The translations under genes and the position numbers were made by a program. Source: Ailurus styani (taxonomy: Eukaryota; Chordata; Mammalia; Carnivora; Ailuridae). From it: a stretch of DNA of 64,000 bases. The stretch spans positions 10,081,515 through 10,145,514 of the forward strand of contig LNAC01000003.1 in NCBI GenBank assembly GCA_002007465.1, read 5' to 3'. The notes beneath the pieces were generated by a model. It saw only the letters and a list, made by a program, of their open reading frames with translations, did no database searches and was not told the origin of the DNA. This document shows, piece after piece, positions 44,895 to 57,654 of this stretch (position 1 is its first letter; every line of letters begins with the position of its first letter).

Positions 44895-46275
44895 GATGCT
44901 TTGTCTAAATTATTTATTTTTAAATCTATTTTCTGGTGATGGGAAAAAAGTTCCTTTTGAGTAACCATCTCACAGAGGGATTAATGGTCTTAGTGAGAAA
45001 TGCTGGCAATGCTAAATAGAAAATACTATAGTGATCAGTAAAGAGGCTTAAATATAAGATGGATGATTACAATGATGACATTTAGTATAGTGGGGAAAAA
45101 CAGTCAAATAACAAAAGAAATATTATCAGAAGCAAAGTGGTTTACCAGGAAGGACAGTTTGAAAAACATTGACTCCAAGCCTGTGAATGAAAATGGGGAG
45201 AAAATTGTTAAGGACTTTGTTACATATATGTGGATGTTTTCACATGCCAGGCAAAAGTTTCAGAAAAATCTGAGGGAAATGAAAAATTATGTCCAGGTTT
45301 AAAGTCTTGTTTTTAAAAGGTAACCAACACAAAGAAATTTCAGAAAATGGTCTTAAGGAGTGAAAGTGGAACCAGTGAATTTGTATATAAACCCTCCTTG
45401 TATTTAGTATGGTTTGGCAACAGGAGAGGATGAAGATCTACATGTATTAGAAATACGGAGTATGCGAAGTATCCTGTATGTGGAAACATACACTTAGGAA
45501 GAGTGACACAATTATTTTTCAAAGGGAACACAGACTAAACGTCATGGAAACTACCCTAATGCTATAAAAGTGGGGTTGCTGAAATGACAAATATCTTTCC
45601 AAGGTGGGTATTTGACACATGCCCTATGGGTCAGTTGCAACTAGATACATTGACAAATTAGAAAGTCTGTTACAGATAATAAATGATTTAAGGGGAGGAT
45701 GACAATTTTTAAGTACCTAGATACTTGCCATAACTATTTGTGCTAACCTCCAAATACCTATAATTTAAAGATTATGGGACGCTTTTCAATGAAATTAAGT
45801 GATTTCAATTGGTTAGGACTGTTATTTATCTACAATGAGTGGGTTCTTCTTATCCTGATGCTAGGTTACTTGGTTTATGATCCGTTAAAATAATGTGTGC
45901 ATTGAAGATTGTAGGCTGTCACCCAATTGTTTTCATTATTTATGACAAGTCATTTGCCTCAGTTTTAAAATGATAGTGCTATGAAATGTGCCGGGGCTTT
46001 CCAGCACAGAGTTGTTTTGTCTGCTTTTTTTTTTTTTTTAAATCTATGAACTTTTTATCTCTAACAAATTAGTAAGCTCAAATAAATCAAGACTTGATTT
46101 CTACTACTCCAGTTCAACTTAGTTAGGGACCCATGTAAAGCAATTTATAATGAGTCAAGCAAGAGAATTTGAAAAACAAAAAAAGAATCTGGAAGACAAA
46201 GAGAGAGACCTACATCCAATAACAGATACTAAGGTGTAAACATGAACTGTTATTTTGTTTTTAAAAGTCTGTCTT
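44895..46275. other. Unique DNA, no gene seen
   Basis: No named repeat. The + strand frame 45063-45302 (79 codons, K/N-rich) has no recognised domain and is probably chance. Confidence 0.5.
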
Positions 46276-46279
46276 TCTC

Positions 46280-46372
46280 TGCTAGACTGTAAACCCCTTA
46301 AGGGCAGCAAGATCATTTACCCATTTTTTAATGCCCAGTGCTAACACAGAGGAAGCATTCAGTAAAAGAGTA
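46280..46372 (+). mobile_element. L2 3' end, sense
   Basis: 'ctagactgtaaaccccttaa', 'gggcagcaagatcatttacc', 'aatgcccagtgctaacaca' and 'aagcattcagtaaaa' follow the L2 terminus closely. Confidence 0.75.
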
Positions 46373-47247
46373 AAAGGAAAAGGAGAGTGAGAGATAGGTA
46401 TTTTGAAAAGAAGCAAAAAAGCTTAAAATGGCCATCGTTAAAAAATTTAGTTTTTCCATATATGATAAGGTGAAGGAGAGTCTTCATGGTTTTCAAATCT
46501 ATTTTTTCTAAATAGTTCAAAAACATTTTTTAAAAAACTCCCATGGTAATAATTTGTGTCTGACAATGTAATGAATGAGCTCTTTAAAAGCAGGCTTCCC
46601 TAGGCTTAGAGGCAAGAAAGTAAGCATTGTTTCAAATAAAGATATATTTTCTGTGTATGTAATTTATCTTTTCCTTCCTTTTTAAGCTGAAAAAAAATCT
46701 TTTATTTCAGAACCCTACTTTTCTGAGTCACTCACAATGTTTTCTCAACCAACGTGGGCAAATAGTGCTGTTATATTAGGAATGCACTAAAAAGGGGGGG
46801 CGTTTAATTTCTCTTATCTCTTCCAGACAGACTGTAATTAGAATTAGCCAGGGTTTTACTTAATTTTGCAGGAGTTCTTGTGTACAGGCTTCATATCCTT
46901 AGAATACTTAACATTGTATCACTCCCATTAGTGTTTTTAAGCACTTAAATTGTGCCATAATGGTCACAGCTAAAGTTGCCATTAAAGGGCAATTGCTATT
47001 TATTATGCTTATAAAGTAGACACTTTACTACAGAATAAAAAATATATATATATGTATACACTAGGGTTCTATTTAGAAAGCAGGAATAGACAGTGCCATT
47101 ATTATGGCACCCTTGGGCTGAAAGGGTTGTCTCAAATTGATCCTATTCTTATTCTATTCAGTAGGCAGTGGAGAAATCTAAAAGCAGATGACAAATCATT
47201 GCTTTTTTTTTTTTTAAAACAAAATTTTGATGAGCTGTGTTTCCTTA
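46373..47247. other. Unique AT-rich DNA, no gene seen
   Basis: No exon or repeat recognised; T or A runs at 46026-46040 upstream and 47203-47216. Confidence 0.5.
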
Positions 47248-47440
47248 TAGACTCATAAAATGTTGGTGTTAGGACAAACCTACAAGATAATTGAGTCTAG
47301 CCCTCTCATTTTACACATGAGGAAATTGAGACAGGAGTTCAGGTGTCAGTCTCAAGGTTATGGAAGCATATAGTGGACCTAGCATTAGAAGTCAGATCAT
47401 AAGACTTGCGGTTCTCATGCCATTTCACCAGGCATTACTG
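47248..47440 (+). mobile_element. MIR-related SINE, sense
   Basis: 'cataaaatgttggtgttagg', 'aagataattgagtctagccc', 'cattttacacatgaggaaat' and 'aagtcagatcataagacttg' follow the same MIR-related SINE as at 33010 but over a longer stretch. Confidence 0.6.
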
Positions 47441-48685
47441 AATTAATTTACCATTAGATTTTCTATTCTTGTTCCTGGCAAATGATTGACACTGCTTTGA
47501 TTAGGTTTAGTTTCATTGACCAGCAAGGTGCATTGAGTTTCATTTACATGATACCTACCTTTAGTTGATTTCAGAATCAACCATGTCACCTAGGTGTTAG
47601 TTTTACAGGTTTGCAGATGACACAGGGTTTTGTTGTTGTTTTATTTCATTTTGCTTTTCAAGATTCTTTTATTGGAGACTATAGAATTATCCTCGATGCC
47701 ATTGGTCTCTAATATCAGAAAGAGAAATCTATGAAATTTTAGTTTTTATAATAATCATGTTATACATTCAGTTTGTTGTTTCCTTTCTGTAGGTTAATTT
47801 TCTCTCCCAACCCAGAGTGAGTGGGAGATATTTTATTCAGTTGAATTGTTGGGACTCAACACAAACCATTTATAGGAGTAAACAATTATCACTGAAATGA
47901 GAACAATTTAGTGGTCTTGCATGATTAATGCCCTACATAAATTCTTTATGACATTGAATTGAAAGATGATGTTATGAATGTATAATAGGAAGTTAACAGA
48001 ATGTGTCACCTTTTGATTAGTTTTTGAGGAGACAGGCCTTGCAATCAGTGATTTTATAATGGTCAGGGGCCTATAAAACTACCATATTTGTTCCCTGTAA
48101 ATGAAAATTTAGAAGTCATGTTGATGTATGTCCTTAGATCAGCTGGGGAAAGTGCCTGGAAGAGATTCCTTTATATTTTTTTTTCTGATAGATTTCAGCT
48201 GTAAATATGTACGAATTGCATTTTTCTTTCATGTCATCATTACTTTTGAAAGCCTAACAACAAAATTTATAAATTACTCTTTTGTAATTATTTATATTTG
48301 GAAGAAAAACTTTGAAAAAGTGCTATGTTGCATGTAAATTCTGACAAAAGTAAGACTAATATAGATATATACTTAAATAACTATAAATATTTTCTGAAAG
48401 GGGCACAGAATGGATTATAGAATCTATCATGAAAATAAAACATAATATACATATATATTTTACAGATGTAAAATACCTCATAGAATATCTTACCCAAATT
48501 TTACTTGTGAAGGAGGCATTAAAATTTTAAAAAGAGGAACTACAAGAAGTATTTTAAGATGATATAGTTCATTAGTGGCAGTATTAGGAGTAATATCTGA
48601 GTATATTTTTGTCCATTTTATCTTGCAGAGTTTCTAATTTATTTTTTTTCCATCCTCTTCTTCTTTGTGACCCAAACCAGGCAGT
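47441..48685. other. Unique AT-rich DNA, no gene seen
   Basis: No exon, RNA gene or named repeat recognised. Confidence 0.5.
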
Positions 48686-48689
48686 CTTC

Positions 48690-49590
48690 ATATTCACTCA
48701 TCAAATCAATACATGCTTTTTGAGTACCTACTATATGCCAGGTACTACTGTTCTAGGAATTGGAAGAAAAGGAATGAATAAATGAGATGAAAATACCCAC
48801 AGTGCTGACATTTATCTTTGGGAGGTAGAGAAAGGGATGATTTATTAAAAATTAAAATATATAGCATACTACATAATGATAAATATGATGAAAATACAGC
48901 AGAAAAGAGAGATGGGTGGGTATTATAATTTTAAATAAGGGAAGAATTCACAAAGCCTTTAGCAAAGACAAATAGTGAGGGAACAACACAGCTACCTTGT
49001 AGTAGAGCATTTCCTGCAAAGGAATCCTGCCTTTATGCAAGTGTGCCTACTCAGTTTGGGGAATACTCTACTTAGCCAGAAGGACTGAGAAAGAGAGAGG
49101 TGAGAAATGAAATGAGGTGTGGAGAGCAGAGTTTTAAAGCCTCCCAGGCAACAAAAAGGACCTTAGCTTTTCCTCTGAATGAGATAGGAATCAACCTATT
49201 TATTCTTAACTCATCCAACAAATTTGTTGACTTCCTACTAGGTCCCAGGTATTGTTCAGTTCGCTGGAAATATATTTGTAAACTCAAGACTTCAGCTTTT
49301 ATTCTGAGATAAATGAGGTGCCATTGAGAGTTTTGAGTAAAGGAATCACCTAATATGTTTTACCTTTGGTAGAAGCCTTGTGGGTGGTGCTGTTCATGGG
49401 GTTGACGACTATGGGAGAGACTAGCAAGGGATCACATTTTGAAGCAATTCCAATAACCTAGGATGGTAGGGACTTGGACCAGATAAGGGAATTGAAGGTA
49501 CTTGAAAGCATTCAGATACTGAATATTTTGAATATGGAGATAATAGATTCTTCTGATGATTACCTGCCAGACACTTTATTATCTAGATTT
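48690..49590 (-). mobile_element. L2 LINE, long antisense fragment
   Basis: It begins with the complement of the L2 3' end ('gagtacctactatatgccag', 'gtactactgttctagg') and continues through antisense ORF2 blocks such as 'gtgccattgagagttttgag' and 'caattccaataacctagg'. A second 3'-end-like phrase at 49205-49260 ('ccaacaaatttgttgacttc', 'taggtcccaggtattgttca') suggests another L2 or an internal duplication. Short frames here on both strands are shadows. Confidence 0.7.
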
Positions 49591-51029
49591 CTCTCATGCC
49601 ACATTTGGGGCATGGTTAACTAGAAACACCATTCTAGGGTACTCTTTCTGCCTAAAAATACACCACCCACATATCTATCTTATTTTGCTCATAATGGCCT
49701 CTTCCCTGTGTTAGGGCCTGCCTTTTTCTCCACTTTCCATTATAACTTACTCCATGCTCAACCTCCACAGAGTTTGAAAATCTGAAAACCTTTTGTTCCT
49801 CTCAAGTTACTTGGCTTTTACAAATGAAAGTGATCTTTTGTTTGGATATATGCAAAACCTCATTTTAAAAAATGAATCTCATTTTGACCTTTTTTCCCTA
49901 GGCTCTACCCACCCTGTCGTCAATAAAATGAATGCATAAGCTTCAAAGGACAGAGAGCTTGGGGAAATGGTAATTATTAAGACACAAAATATACAATAGG
50001 TATTAGTTAAAAAATAATTGTCTTGTCCTGCTGCAGAAATAAAGGTAGCAATAGGGCTGGCATATGGTGTTACTGTAAAGTACCTTCAGTCTCCCTCTTT
50101 ACCTTCATTCCCTTTAAATACACTGCCCCTCCTATCAGAAGAGTCTCCGTTAGCCTGGCTTATATTCCCCACATCTATGCTCTACTCTTCCTTCATTATA
50201 GAAGTTTGTAAATTCAGTTATGCTAAGATATAAGTAATTATTAAAGTGTACAGTTTTACGTCCCAGTAGAATTAGGCTCTTTGCAGCAAATAAAGTCATG
50301 AAAGGGAAATTCTGTTAAATACAATATAGGTCATTTGTTTGTTTTTCATCTCACTTTGGGCAAAATGAATTAGGTATGTATCAAAGGGTTCTTGAACTTG
50401 AGGCATTATAAAAATGAAGAAAGAATCTATTGCGAATGAATGAAAGTATACTCTAAAATGAAAACTGAATTATTTTACCACTCAATAACTGGAACAAATG
50501 CATGTACAGCATACCATGAATATTTTAGAGTAAGCTTCTGATAACAACATTCCTCACTTCCTTGTCACTGAGGATCTGCGGAGAAGGGACTTTGATCTGG
50601 TTTGAATTTCTCTTCTTTTAGATTCAGTGGTTGCCTTTGGTGTCCTCTGCTATTCATTAATATCCCATTTGAAGCCAAATTCTTTGAAGGACATAAATAC
50701 TAAAAATGTTATGTTTTTCCCAGTGTATTTTTCAATAGACTAATTTACGGTATTTTATTTTAAAACATGACATAAAACTTACATCATGAAAAAATTGAAA
50801 CAGCAGCTTTACATCTTTTCTGTTATTCTCCCTGTCTTTTGATTTTTTGTTTGTTTGTTTATGTTGTTTTGTTCTTGGTTTCTTGAGCACGTGCTTATAT
50901 TGTCATCTGGTAATCTGCAGTGGTTTAATGAAGTTGTTGCATCAGAGCTTTTAGTGCTATTTGCTGGAGAAACAAAAAACAACTTTGTCTTAACTGTTGG
51001 CCCTTCCAATGCTTATGGTTTATTTAAAA
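49591..51029. other. Unique DNA, no gene seen
   Basis: No exon or confident repeat. Frames at 50018-50233 and 50809-51009 have no recognisable family. Confidence 0.5.
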
Positions 51030-51255
51030 AATAAACATTAAAGCTACCACTCACTAAATGCATCTTAACACTGGGGTTTTACCCTCATTATTATATTTAA
51101 TTCTCCCAACTCTCAGGGCAGGTTTGTTATAAGGTCCATTTTACAGATGAGGAAACTGAGGCTCAAAGAAGTTAAATACTTTGCCTGAGGTCATGATTGT
51201 AGTAAGAATCTGGGCAGGAGTTACACGCATTCTTCTCCAATACTAGAATCTAAGC
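51030..51255 (+). mobile_element. MIR SINE, sense
   Basis: 'ctaccactcactaaatgcat', 'tccattttacagatgaggaa', 'actgaggctcaaagaagtta' and 'ctttgcctgaggtcatgat' follow the MIR core; one of the best preserved MIRs here. Confidence 0.8.
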
Positions 51256-51611
51256 TCTTAGCAAATAAGGATTGCTGTTCCGGCTAACACACTGCCTCTC
51301 CTGGCCTCACACCAAATGTTGCTTTGTCTATCTGTGGTGTCCTGTCCCACCACCTTCCTTCTCCCAACTCAGCCTTTTATTTTGTTCTCTTCTCAGCAAC
51401 AAGTCTCTTTGCCTCATAGCTGAATGCTGAATTTATCATCTCCCCTTTTGGTGAAAAAAAGTCATTACCTGATTTTTTAATTAGTCAAAAATAATGATCA
51501 GAAAGCACAACACTGTAACACAGGTTAGCCATGAGATATCTCCCCAGCAGCCTTCAAAACATTAAATTCTTTACCTAACATGCTTACTTTTGTAGGCCGC
51601 TGTCTTCCTCA

Positions 51612-51957
51612 ATCTTGGCTGCTATAACGAAATACCATCAACTGAGTGGCTTAGCAACAGAAATGTATCCGTTCGTAGTTCTGGAGTCTAGAAGTCTGAG
51701 ATCATGGTGTTAGTTAGTATGGTCCAGTTCTGGTGAGAACCCTCTTCTTGAGTGCAGGTAACTGACTTTCCCTTGTATCCTCATTATATGGAAAAGCTCT
51801 CTGACCTCTTTTTGCAAGGGCACTAATCCCATTCATGAGGACTCTTCCTGATGACCTAATTACCTCCCAAAGGTAGTACCAATACCAAAACATCACACTG
51901 GGGATTATATTTCAACATATGATTTTTGGGGGGAACACAGGTGTGCAGTCCATAACA
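51612..51957 (-). mobile_element. MaLR (MST/MLT1A-type) LTR, antisense
   Basis: In antisense it follows an MST/MLT1A LTR: 'ttggctgctataacgaaata', 'gtagttctggagtctagaag', 'gcactaatcccattcatgag', 'gatgacctaattacctccc', 'atttcaacatatgatttttg' and 'gtgcagtccataaca'. About 345 bp, solo, with no internal genes. Confidence 0.8.
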
Positions 51958-53999
51958 GTTTCCCAAACAAGTTAACCACCATCATACCATCTAAAAGTGG
52001 GAAACCAGTAGTTTGTTTTAAATGTGGTTGTGATTGTCTGTACCTCACACTGTCCCTAAGTACAATCAAAATTACAAGAATTTGTCACTAAGGATTTTTC
52101 AGTAGTTTGTTAACTTTCCACCATTGATAGACAATTTGCCTTATAAGTAACATGTACCATCATGACCTTACCACTTTATATTCTCTGTCGGTAGTGACAG
52201 GTGATTTTCCTCTCCTCAAATTAGGCAACTATTCTAGCAACTTGAAGTAATTCTTGTAACATGATTGACATGTGGAAAAGTGATACATCTCTTTCACTAA
52301 AAAGATTCATATTTAGAATAAGCAGCCTCTGTGCACCTATAAAACCAAAGGAAAAAAAAAAAGAACTTCTGTACTGATAACTCTGAGGAAGAAAGCCAGT
52401 AAAAGTTATTTTCATTCCATCCCTCTGGACATCATTATAAGCTTTGAGAATAGTAGGTCATTTTTTTAATTTTAGTTTCTTACAATAAAGACATAGTTGA
52501 AGTGACTTTTAAAACGCAACATGTATTTGAGAAACTAAGACGCTATTGAAAATTTTAGATATGAGCTGAAAGAAAATAATCCATTTTATCCATCCGAGAG
52601 ATATCCAGTCTCTTTCATCTTGTTTTATATTAAACACTGTTTTAAAGAAATATTCAAATTTTACTAAAAGAGGATTTCGTCATAGGGAAGACTATTTAGT
52701 AATGAATTTCCATGCTTTCAAATTTATTTATGCCTTCAAGTAAAGTATTTTTTAAGGTATAAATCTCTTTAGACCGTGCAGATGTCATAAAATTTAGACA
52801 GGAGTATAGAGAAATGCCAACTTGTTGGGATGTGGTGATTAGATACATGCATGACAGACGATGTGAATTCAAGGGGATGTTTTGTATTCTTCTCTTTTAT
52901 TTCTGGAAGATAACTTTCCAACTCAGGATTAATGTGGTATTTGCAGTGAAAATAGGCTAAAATTAATTATTCTTTGTTCTTACGAAGCACTCATCTTTTG
53001 AGGACCTGCAACAGGTACATCATTCCAGGAGTAAAACATGTTCACAGCTCCTTCAAGAAAGATACACATTATGTGAATATATTTTTTATACCTAATAGGT
53101 TAAAAATACTTAGAAGCACATTGGCATCCAAACATAAGCAAAATTAAACCGAAGTGCTAAGAAGGGAAATCAAACACACATCCCCACATACACACCACCC
53201 ATATTTATACACATGTGGGTGAGTGTATGTATGCAGAAAAGGCAAAAATCCTGGCTCACCTGTGGACAAGTTTGGAAAAGAACAAAAATTTTCAATGCTT
53301 AGTTTTTTTCCCTCTTCTTTTTTCCAAAGGCAATTTCTACAGTGTCCATTAAGATGATAACTTCTACAAAGAAGGTGTCTTTAAATTTTTCAATGCATAA
53401 TTATTTTTTTCCTTTTCTAAATTCACATTAACATGCCACTCATTTCGTACTTTAATTGAATACAACTTTAAAATAGGCATCTATTCTCACAAACCATTGT
53501 TTACTATTGTCATTTCTCTTCCGAGGTAGGACAGGTATAAAGCCTGTGTCACCCATGGAACTGTGAACTTCTTGGCGTGAAAACTGACCTCTTGCCTTTT
53601 AACAGTCACATACATCCAGTAGGGTGCTAGGGTGTGGTTAATAGAAATACTATATTGTGTTTCATTCATGGATAAGAGGCCATAAAATTCAAGACTAAAT
53701 AAATCAAGTAACATTTTCCACAGATTTCCCCCCACACACTAAAATTTTTGGGTTGTATTACCCATCTTAAGTCGTAAAGCATAAAAGTTTAGATATTTAA
53801 ACCCTTAGAATAAGCTAGAATTATGATTCTGCTCCTTGTTCAAAGAATGTGAGGCGAAGGAATTCTACTAGAAATAGCCAATGAAAAAAATGTCTAAATA
53901 TAAAGAGACTAGTAGGTCAGACAGCAACAGAATTTGCCTATTCTCATCTTTCTTTATTGAGGTTTTTCTACCTTCATATGTCAGAAAGCTTATAGCATT
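51958..53999. other. Unique AT-rich DNA, no gene seen
   Basis: No exon, RNA gene or named repeat recognised. The minus-strand frame 53487-53735 (82 codons) has no known domain. Confidence 0.5.
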
Positions 54000-54231
54000 A
54001 AAATTTAACCAACAGGGCGCCTGGGTGGCTCAGTGGGTTAAAGCCTCTGCTTTCGGCTCAGGTCATGATCTCAGCGTCCTGGGATCGAGGCCCGCATCGG
54101 GCTCTCTGCTCAGCAGGGAGCCCGCTTCCTCCTCTCCTTGTCTCTCTGCCTGCCTCTCTGCCTACTTGTGATCTCTCTCTCTCTGTGTCAAATAAATAAA
54201 TAAAATCTTTAAAAAAAAAATTTAACCAACA
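54000..54231 (+). mobile_element. CAN-SINE, sense, with 15-bp TSD
   Basis: Body 54015-54216 starts 'gggcgcctgggtggctcag', with 'gtgggttaaagcctctgc' and a 3' part ending 'gtgtcaaataaataaataaa' and A tail. The direct repeat 'aaaatttaaccaaca' at 54000-54014 and 54217-54231 is exact. It is among the youngest-looking copies here. Confidence 0.97.
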
Positions 54232-55259
54232 AAAATTTTCTGACAGAGTTTCAGTTATGAGGCCAATGATCCAGAAGAGGATAAGAGAATGCTACATCTC
54301 AGTGAGAGAAGAGGAACATTTGGAGTTCAGGCATTCAGGCAAATGCCCAGTTGTAATGAAAGCATCCTGAAAAATTGAATATACCTGAGGAGATCCGTAC
54401 TCAGTTTTGGACCCTGCTGGGGAGCAGCTAGCCAAGATTTTTAATATCGATATTTCCCTTTTAAATGACCCTCTGAGAATGCACTAGAAGCTTTTATGGT
54501 TCTTACTCTTTTAAGACAGCATTCAGTAACAGAGTGAAGCATGCATTAGGAATCAAAACAAGGTTTTTAGAAGAGGTGTGATTCAAGTAGGATCTTGAAG
54601 GAGGAGAGAGTACGTATTGACGGGGACCAAGAGAAATAGTTTCTGGCTGTGGGGAGTGCGGGGGGGAATGAAAGCTCAGGTGGTAACTGGAGTGGAGTTG
54701 GGCCTTGGGAATGCATGAGAAATAGGATTAGACAGTGAGGGTGGGGCGGGGTCAAGTGGAGAAGTTTGAACTTAATCCAATAGGTAAAAAGAATCATTTT
54801 ATTTTTAAGAACCCCGCCGTGGTATGGTTTAACTGACCTTACTTTGTTCTAGTCCTGTGCTCATGTACAAATAATCAGACTACTTCCACTGAAGAAATAC
54901 TAGGGCATACAGATAAGCAAAATGAGAAAATTAGAAACCCCATAAACTTACCACCCAGACTGAACCACTTTTAATTAAGATACATCCCTTTTACGTGAAA
55001 ATTCCTGTCGAAAAAAGCTAAACATTAAATTGGGAGCTCGAAGCAAGTCTGTGCAGTAAATACCACCCTGTTCTTATCATTTTCCTTATTTGCTTTAAAT
55101 TTTGAAATAGAAAGAAGGATCATGGAATCTGCCACAACTGATGGATAAACAAGGAAATTTCATTATTTTTAGTGTTTCTATTCAAATTTTCATTTAATTT
55201 AAAAATTATGTGTTAAATCTCAATCCTGTTCCTGGAACTGGGTTGATTTAAGTTATAGA
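54232..55259. other. Unique DNA, no gene seen
   Basis: No exon recognised. 54590-54770 is G-rich on the + strand ('gtgcggggggg', 'gtggggcggggtc'). Confidence 0.5.
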
Positions 55260-55365
55260 ACTCATTTCTTCAATAAATAATTACTAAATAACTAGCTACT
55301 ATGTGTTAGGCTAGATAAATAAGACATCTTATCTTCAAAGAGCTCAAAATCTCCTCAAATTACTT
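55260..55365 (-). mobile_element. L2 3' remnant, antisense
   Basis: 'caataaataattactaaata' with 'ctactatgtgttaggctaga' and 'cttcaaagagctcaaaatc' matches the complement of the L2 terminus. Confidence 0.55.
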
Positions 55366-55431
55366 TCCATCTAAGATCCTTATCAAATGTGTGTGGGCAT
55401 TGATGACTGCTATGTTTTATCTTGCTCTTAC

Positions 55432-55716
55432 TAAAATGATAAGCATTTTCTTTCTTTCTTTCTTTTTTTTTTTTAGAGTGGCTCTGTTTTACTGTCTTTT
55501 TATAAAGATTTTATTTATTTATTTGACAGAGAGAGAGAGATCAGATCATAAGTAGGCTGAGAGGCAGGCAGAGAGAGAGGAGGAAGAAGCCTCCCTGCTG
55601 AGCAGGGAGCCTGATGTGGGCCTCGATCCCAGGACCCTGAGATCATGATCTGAACTGAAGGCAGAGGCTTTAACCCACTGAGCCACCCAGGCGCCCCTAA
55701 AATGATAAGCATTTTC
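55432..55716 (-). mobile_element. CAN-SINE, antisense, with a 3'-transduced segment and 19-bp TSD
   Basis: The SINE body is 55503-55697 on the minus strand. On its 3' side, after the usual 'aaataaataaataaaatctt' end, comes about 28 bp of non-SINE sequence (55475-55502; on the + strand 'agagtggctctgttttactg' and on). A separate A tail (55451-55474) follows, then the target repeat. The exact 19-bp 'taaaatgataagcattttc' at 55432-55450 and 55698-55716 encloses SINE, extra segment and tail together. The extra segment therefore probably came in with the insertion, as read-through past the TCTT terminator of the source copy. Confidence 0.9.
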
Positions 55717-55803
55717 AATCTTCTGACTCCCAGGTTCATTTTATTCTCAGTATCAATGCTCCAACTTCTGTAAAACACGTAAATCCTTTAATTTGTTGAA
55801 GAG

Positions 55804-56223
55804 ATGAGTGCTTTGTTTATTCCTACAGTTATTTCTCCCACTTGCGCCACACACTGTTCTGTGCCAGGGAGGCCTTGCGAGAGAGGCCAGAGGTCCAGAC
55901 CAGGTGCAGTCTGGCTCAGCAGAGCTCCCAGCCTTCGGAAGTCAAAGGGGGAGGAGCAAAGTCAGAGGCCTGAGGATTCTGTTGGGTCCCACCCATGGTG
56001 TGGGGCCTGTAGGAAAGACATAGCCAACGTCCTAGAGGTTATTTCAGACTTGGATGCAAGTAGTTGGGATGATGTTAAGGGACTAGCGCAGTTTGGATTG
56101 AAAACTAGTGGTCCTCAGTATTTCTTTATATCATCATGGGGTTGGTTTTCATTTTATTGGTCATTATTTTCCTACCTTACTATTTTCCACAACTTTGTCC
56201 CCACTAGTCTCCAGTCTCCTTGA
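55804..56223 (+). other. GC-richer segment with a 139-codon open frame
   Basis: Positions 55840-56000 are visibly richer in G and C than the surroundings ('gaggccttgcgagagaggcc', 'gtcaaagggggaggagc'). The frame 55804-56223 has no motif, signal peptide or family I recognise, and a second frame overlaps it. There is no CpG-island density, obvious splice site or poly(A) context. It could be an unrecognised repeat, an exon of a noncoding RNA, or chance. Confidence 0.35.
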
Positions 56224-56289
56224 GTTACTGGATTACTGCACACTAATGCCATGCCAGGAATTATTTTGCCACCTCTTTCTTGAGAAATT

Positions 56290-57325
56290 AAAGTGAACTT
56301 TCTCAACTGGCCTTCTCTCCTCTAGCTCAGCATTTATCTTCACCAACTGATGTGTCCATTTGTCCCTCTTCTCTATGGTGAACTACCAGCTGAAGGGCCG
56401 TGTCCCATCATCTCCATCCATCTTCTCCATGATCTCAATGGGTTAATATTTCTCTCTTCTGTATCTGAATCTCTTTCTCTGTACCCTCATTTTCTTTTTA
56501 ACCTAGGAATGAATCTAGGTTCTCTTTAACCTAGAATGGTTTTCCCTCTGCATCCCTGCACCATGCCACAGCAACCCCCCGTCTGCCTTAACCTGTAAAG
56601 ACAGCGAGTGAGTCTAAGCCCTGGGTTTCTCTTGTAGGCGGTCTGTACTGTACATCAGGTATGAAATTACAATAAAGAGATGCATCTACTCATGGGGTCT
56701 TTTGACATACATCTTTGCATTGTTATTTACTGGTTGAATAGAGAGCCTAAGAAAAAGTAAACTAAGACTAACTTCTAGCCTTTGTCATCTCTCAGTGAGC
56801 CTGGATCAGCTCACCTTCTCACTCTTCCTCCCTCAAGCAGCTTCTTCTCTTCTTTCCTTTCACTCCAGAGGTCTTGAAAGGTCTGTCCACTTACTGGGCC
56901 CTCTATTCTATTTAATACTATCTTCCTTTTCCTCTAGCCAATTGATACTCTACTTGCTCAGATCACTGAAGGCTCCCAAACTGCCAGATTAAAGGTATTT
57001 TCAGTTCTCTTTATACTTCTTTCTAGCATTTGGAGCTGTTGACAACTCCACAAATCATTAAATGTACACCTTCTGTGGCATCAGTTTATCCTATTTTTCC
57101 TACTGTATCTCTTCTCCTTTACCATCTTCTCTTTCTTTCCTTCCTTCTGAAACTCAGGATTTCATGTTTGTTCTGATTAATTTCTCATGTCACATTCTTC
57201 TTGGGGGGTGCCATCCATAATTTCAAGTGCTACTAATTTATAAACCTAAATCTCTATCTAATTTTTTCATCAGTATTATATTTTTAACTCTGTACAAGAT
57301 ATATTCATCTGATTTTCCCCAGTGA
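56290..57325 (+). mobile_element. L2-like sense remnant(s), left part
   Basis: Pyrimidine-rich wording near 56800-57325 ('catgtcacattcttcttgg', 'gtgctactaatttataaacc', 'ctaaatctctatctaat') resembles L2 ORF2 upstream of the fragment that follows the MaLR insert. The 56290-56780 portion is weaker and may be unrelated. Confidence 0.45.
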
Positions 57326-57327
57326 CT

Positions 57328-57545
57328 CCCATGGACTGAAATGTGTTTTTCTCAGATTCACATTTTGAAGCCTTAACGCCTACTATGATTTGGAGATACT
57401 GCTCCTTCAAGAGATTTAAGGTTAAATGAGGCCATACGGGTCGGGCCCTCATCCAGTAAGACTGGTGTCCTTATAGGAAGAGAAAGAGACACCACGGATG
57501 TGCAAGCATAGAGGAAAGACCAGGTGAGAACACAGCTAGAAGCTA
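57328..57545 (+). mobile_element. MaLR (MST/MLT1A-type) LTR fragment, sense, inside L2
   Basis: 'ccatggactgaaatgtgttt', 'cacattttgaagccttaacg', 'ggttaaatgaggccatacgg' and 'gactggtgtccttataggaa' follow an MST/MLT1A LTR 5' half; the 3' half is missing. L2-like sequence on both sides implies insertion into an older L2. Confidence 0.65.
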
Positions 57546-57650
57546 TTGAAACTCATCATTTATCCAATATTAAAAAAAAAAAATCAGAAACCTGAAGCCA
57601 TCTCTTTTCTTTGCTCCCAGATCTGACAAAAGAGGGAAGCTGCCTCATTG
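57546..57650 (+). mobile_element. L2 fragment, sense, right of the MaLR insert
   Basis: 'tcagaaacctgaagccatct' with 'cttttctttgctccc' corresponds to the next L2 ORF2 stretch in order, supporting one interrupted L2. An A run (57571-57582) lies at the junction. Confidence 0.5.
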
Positions 57651-57654
57651 TGGT

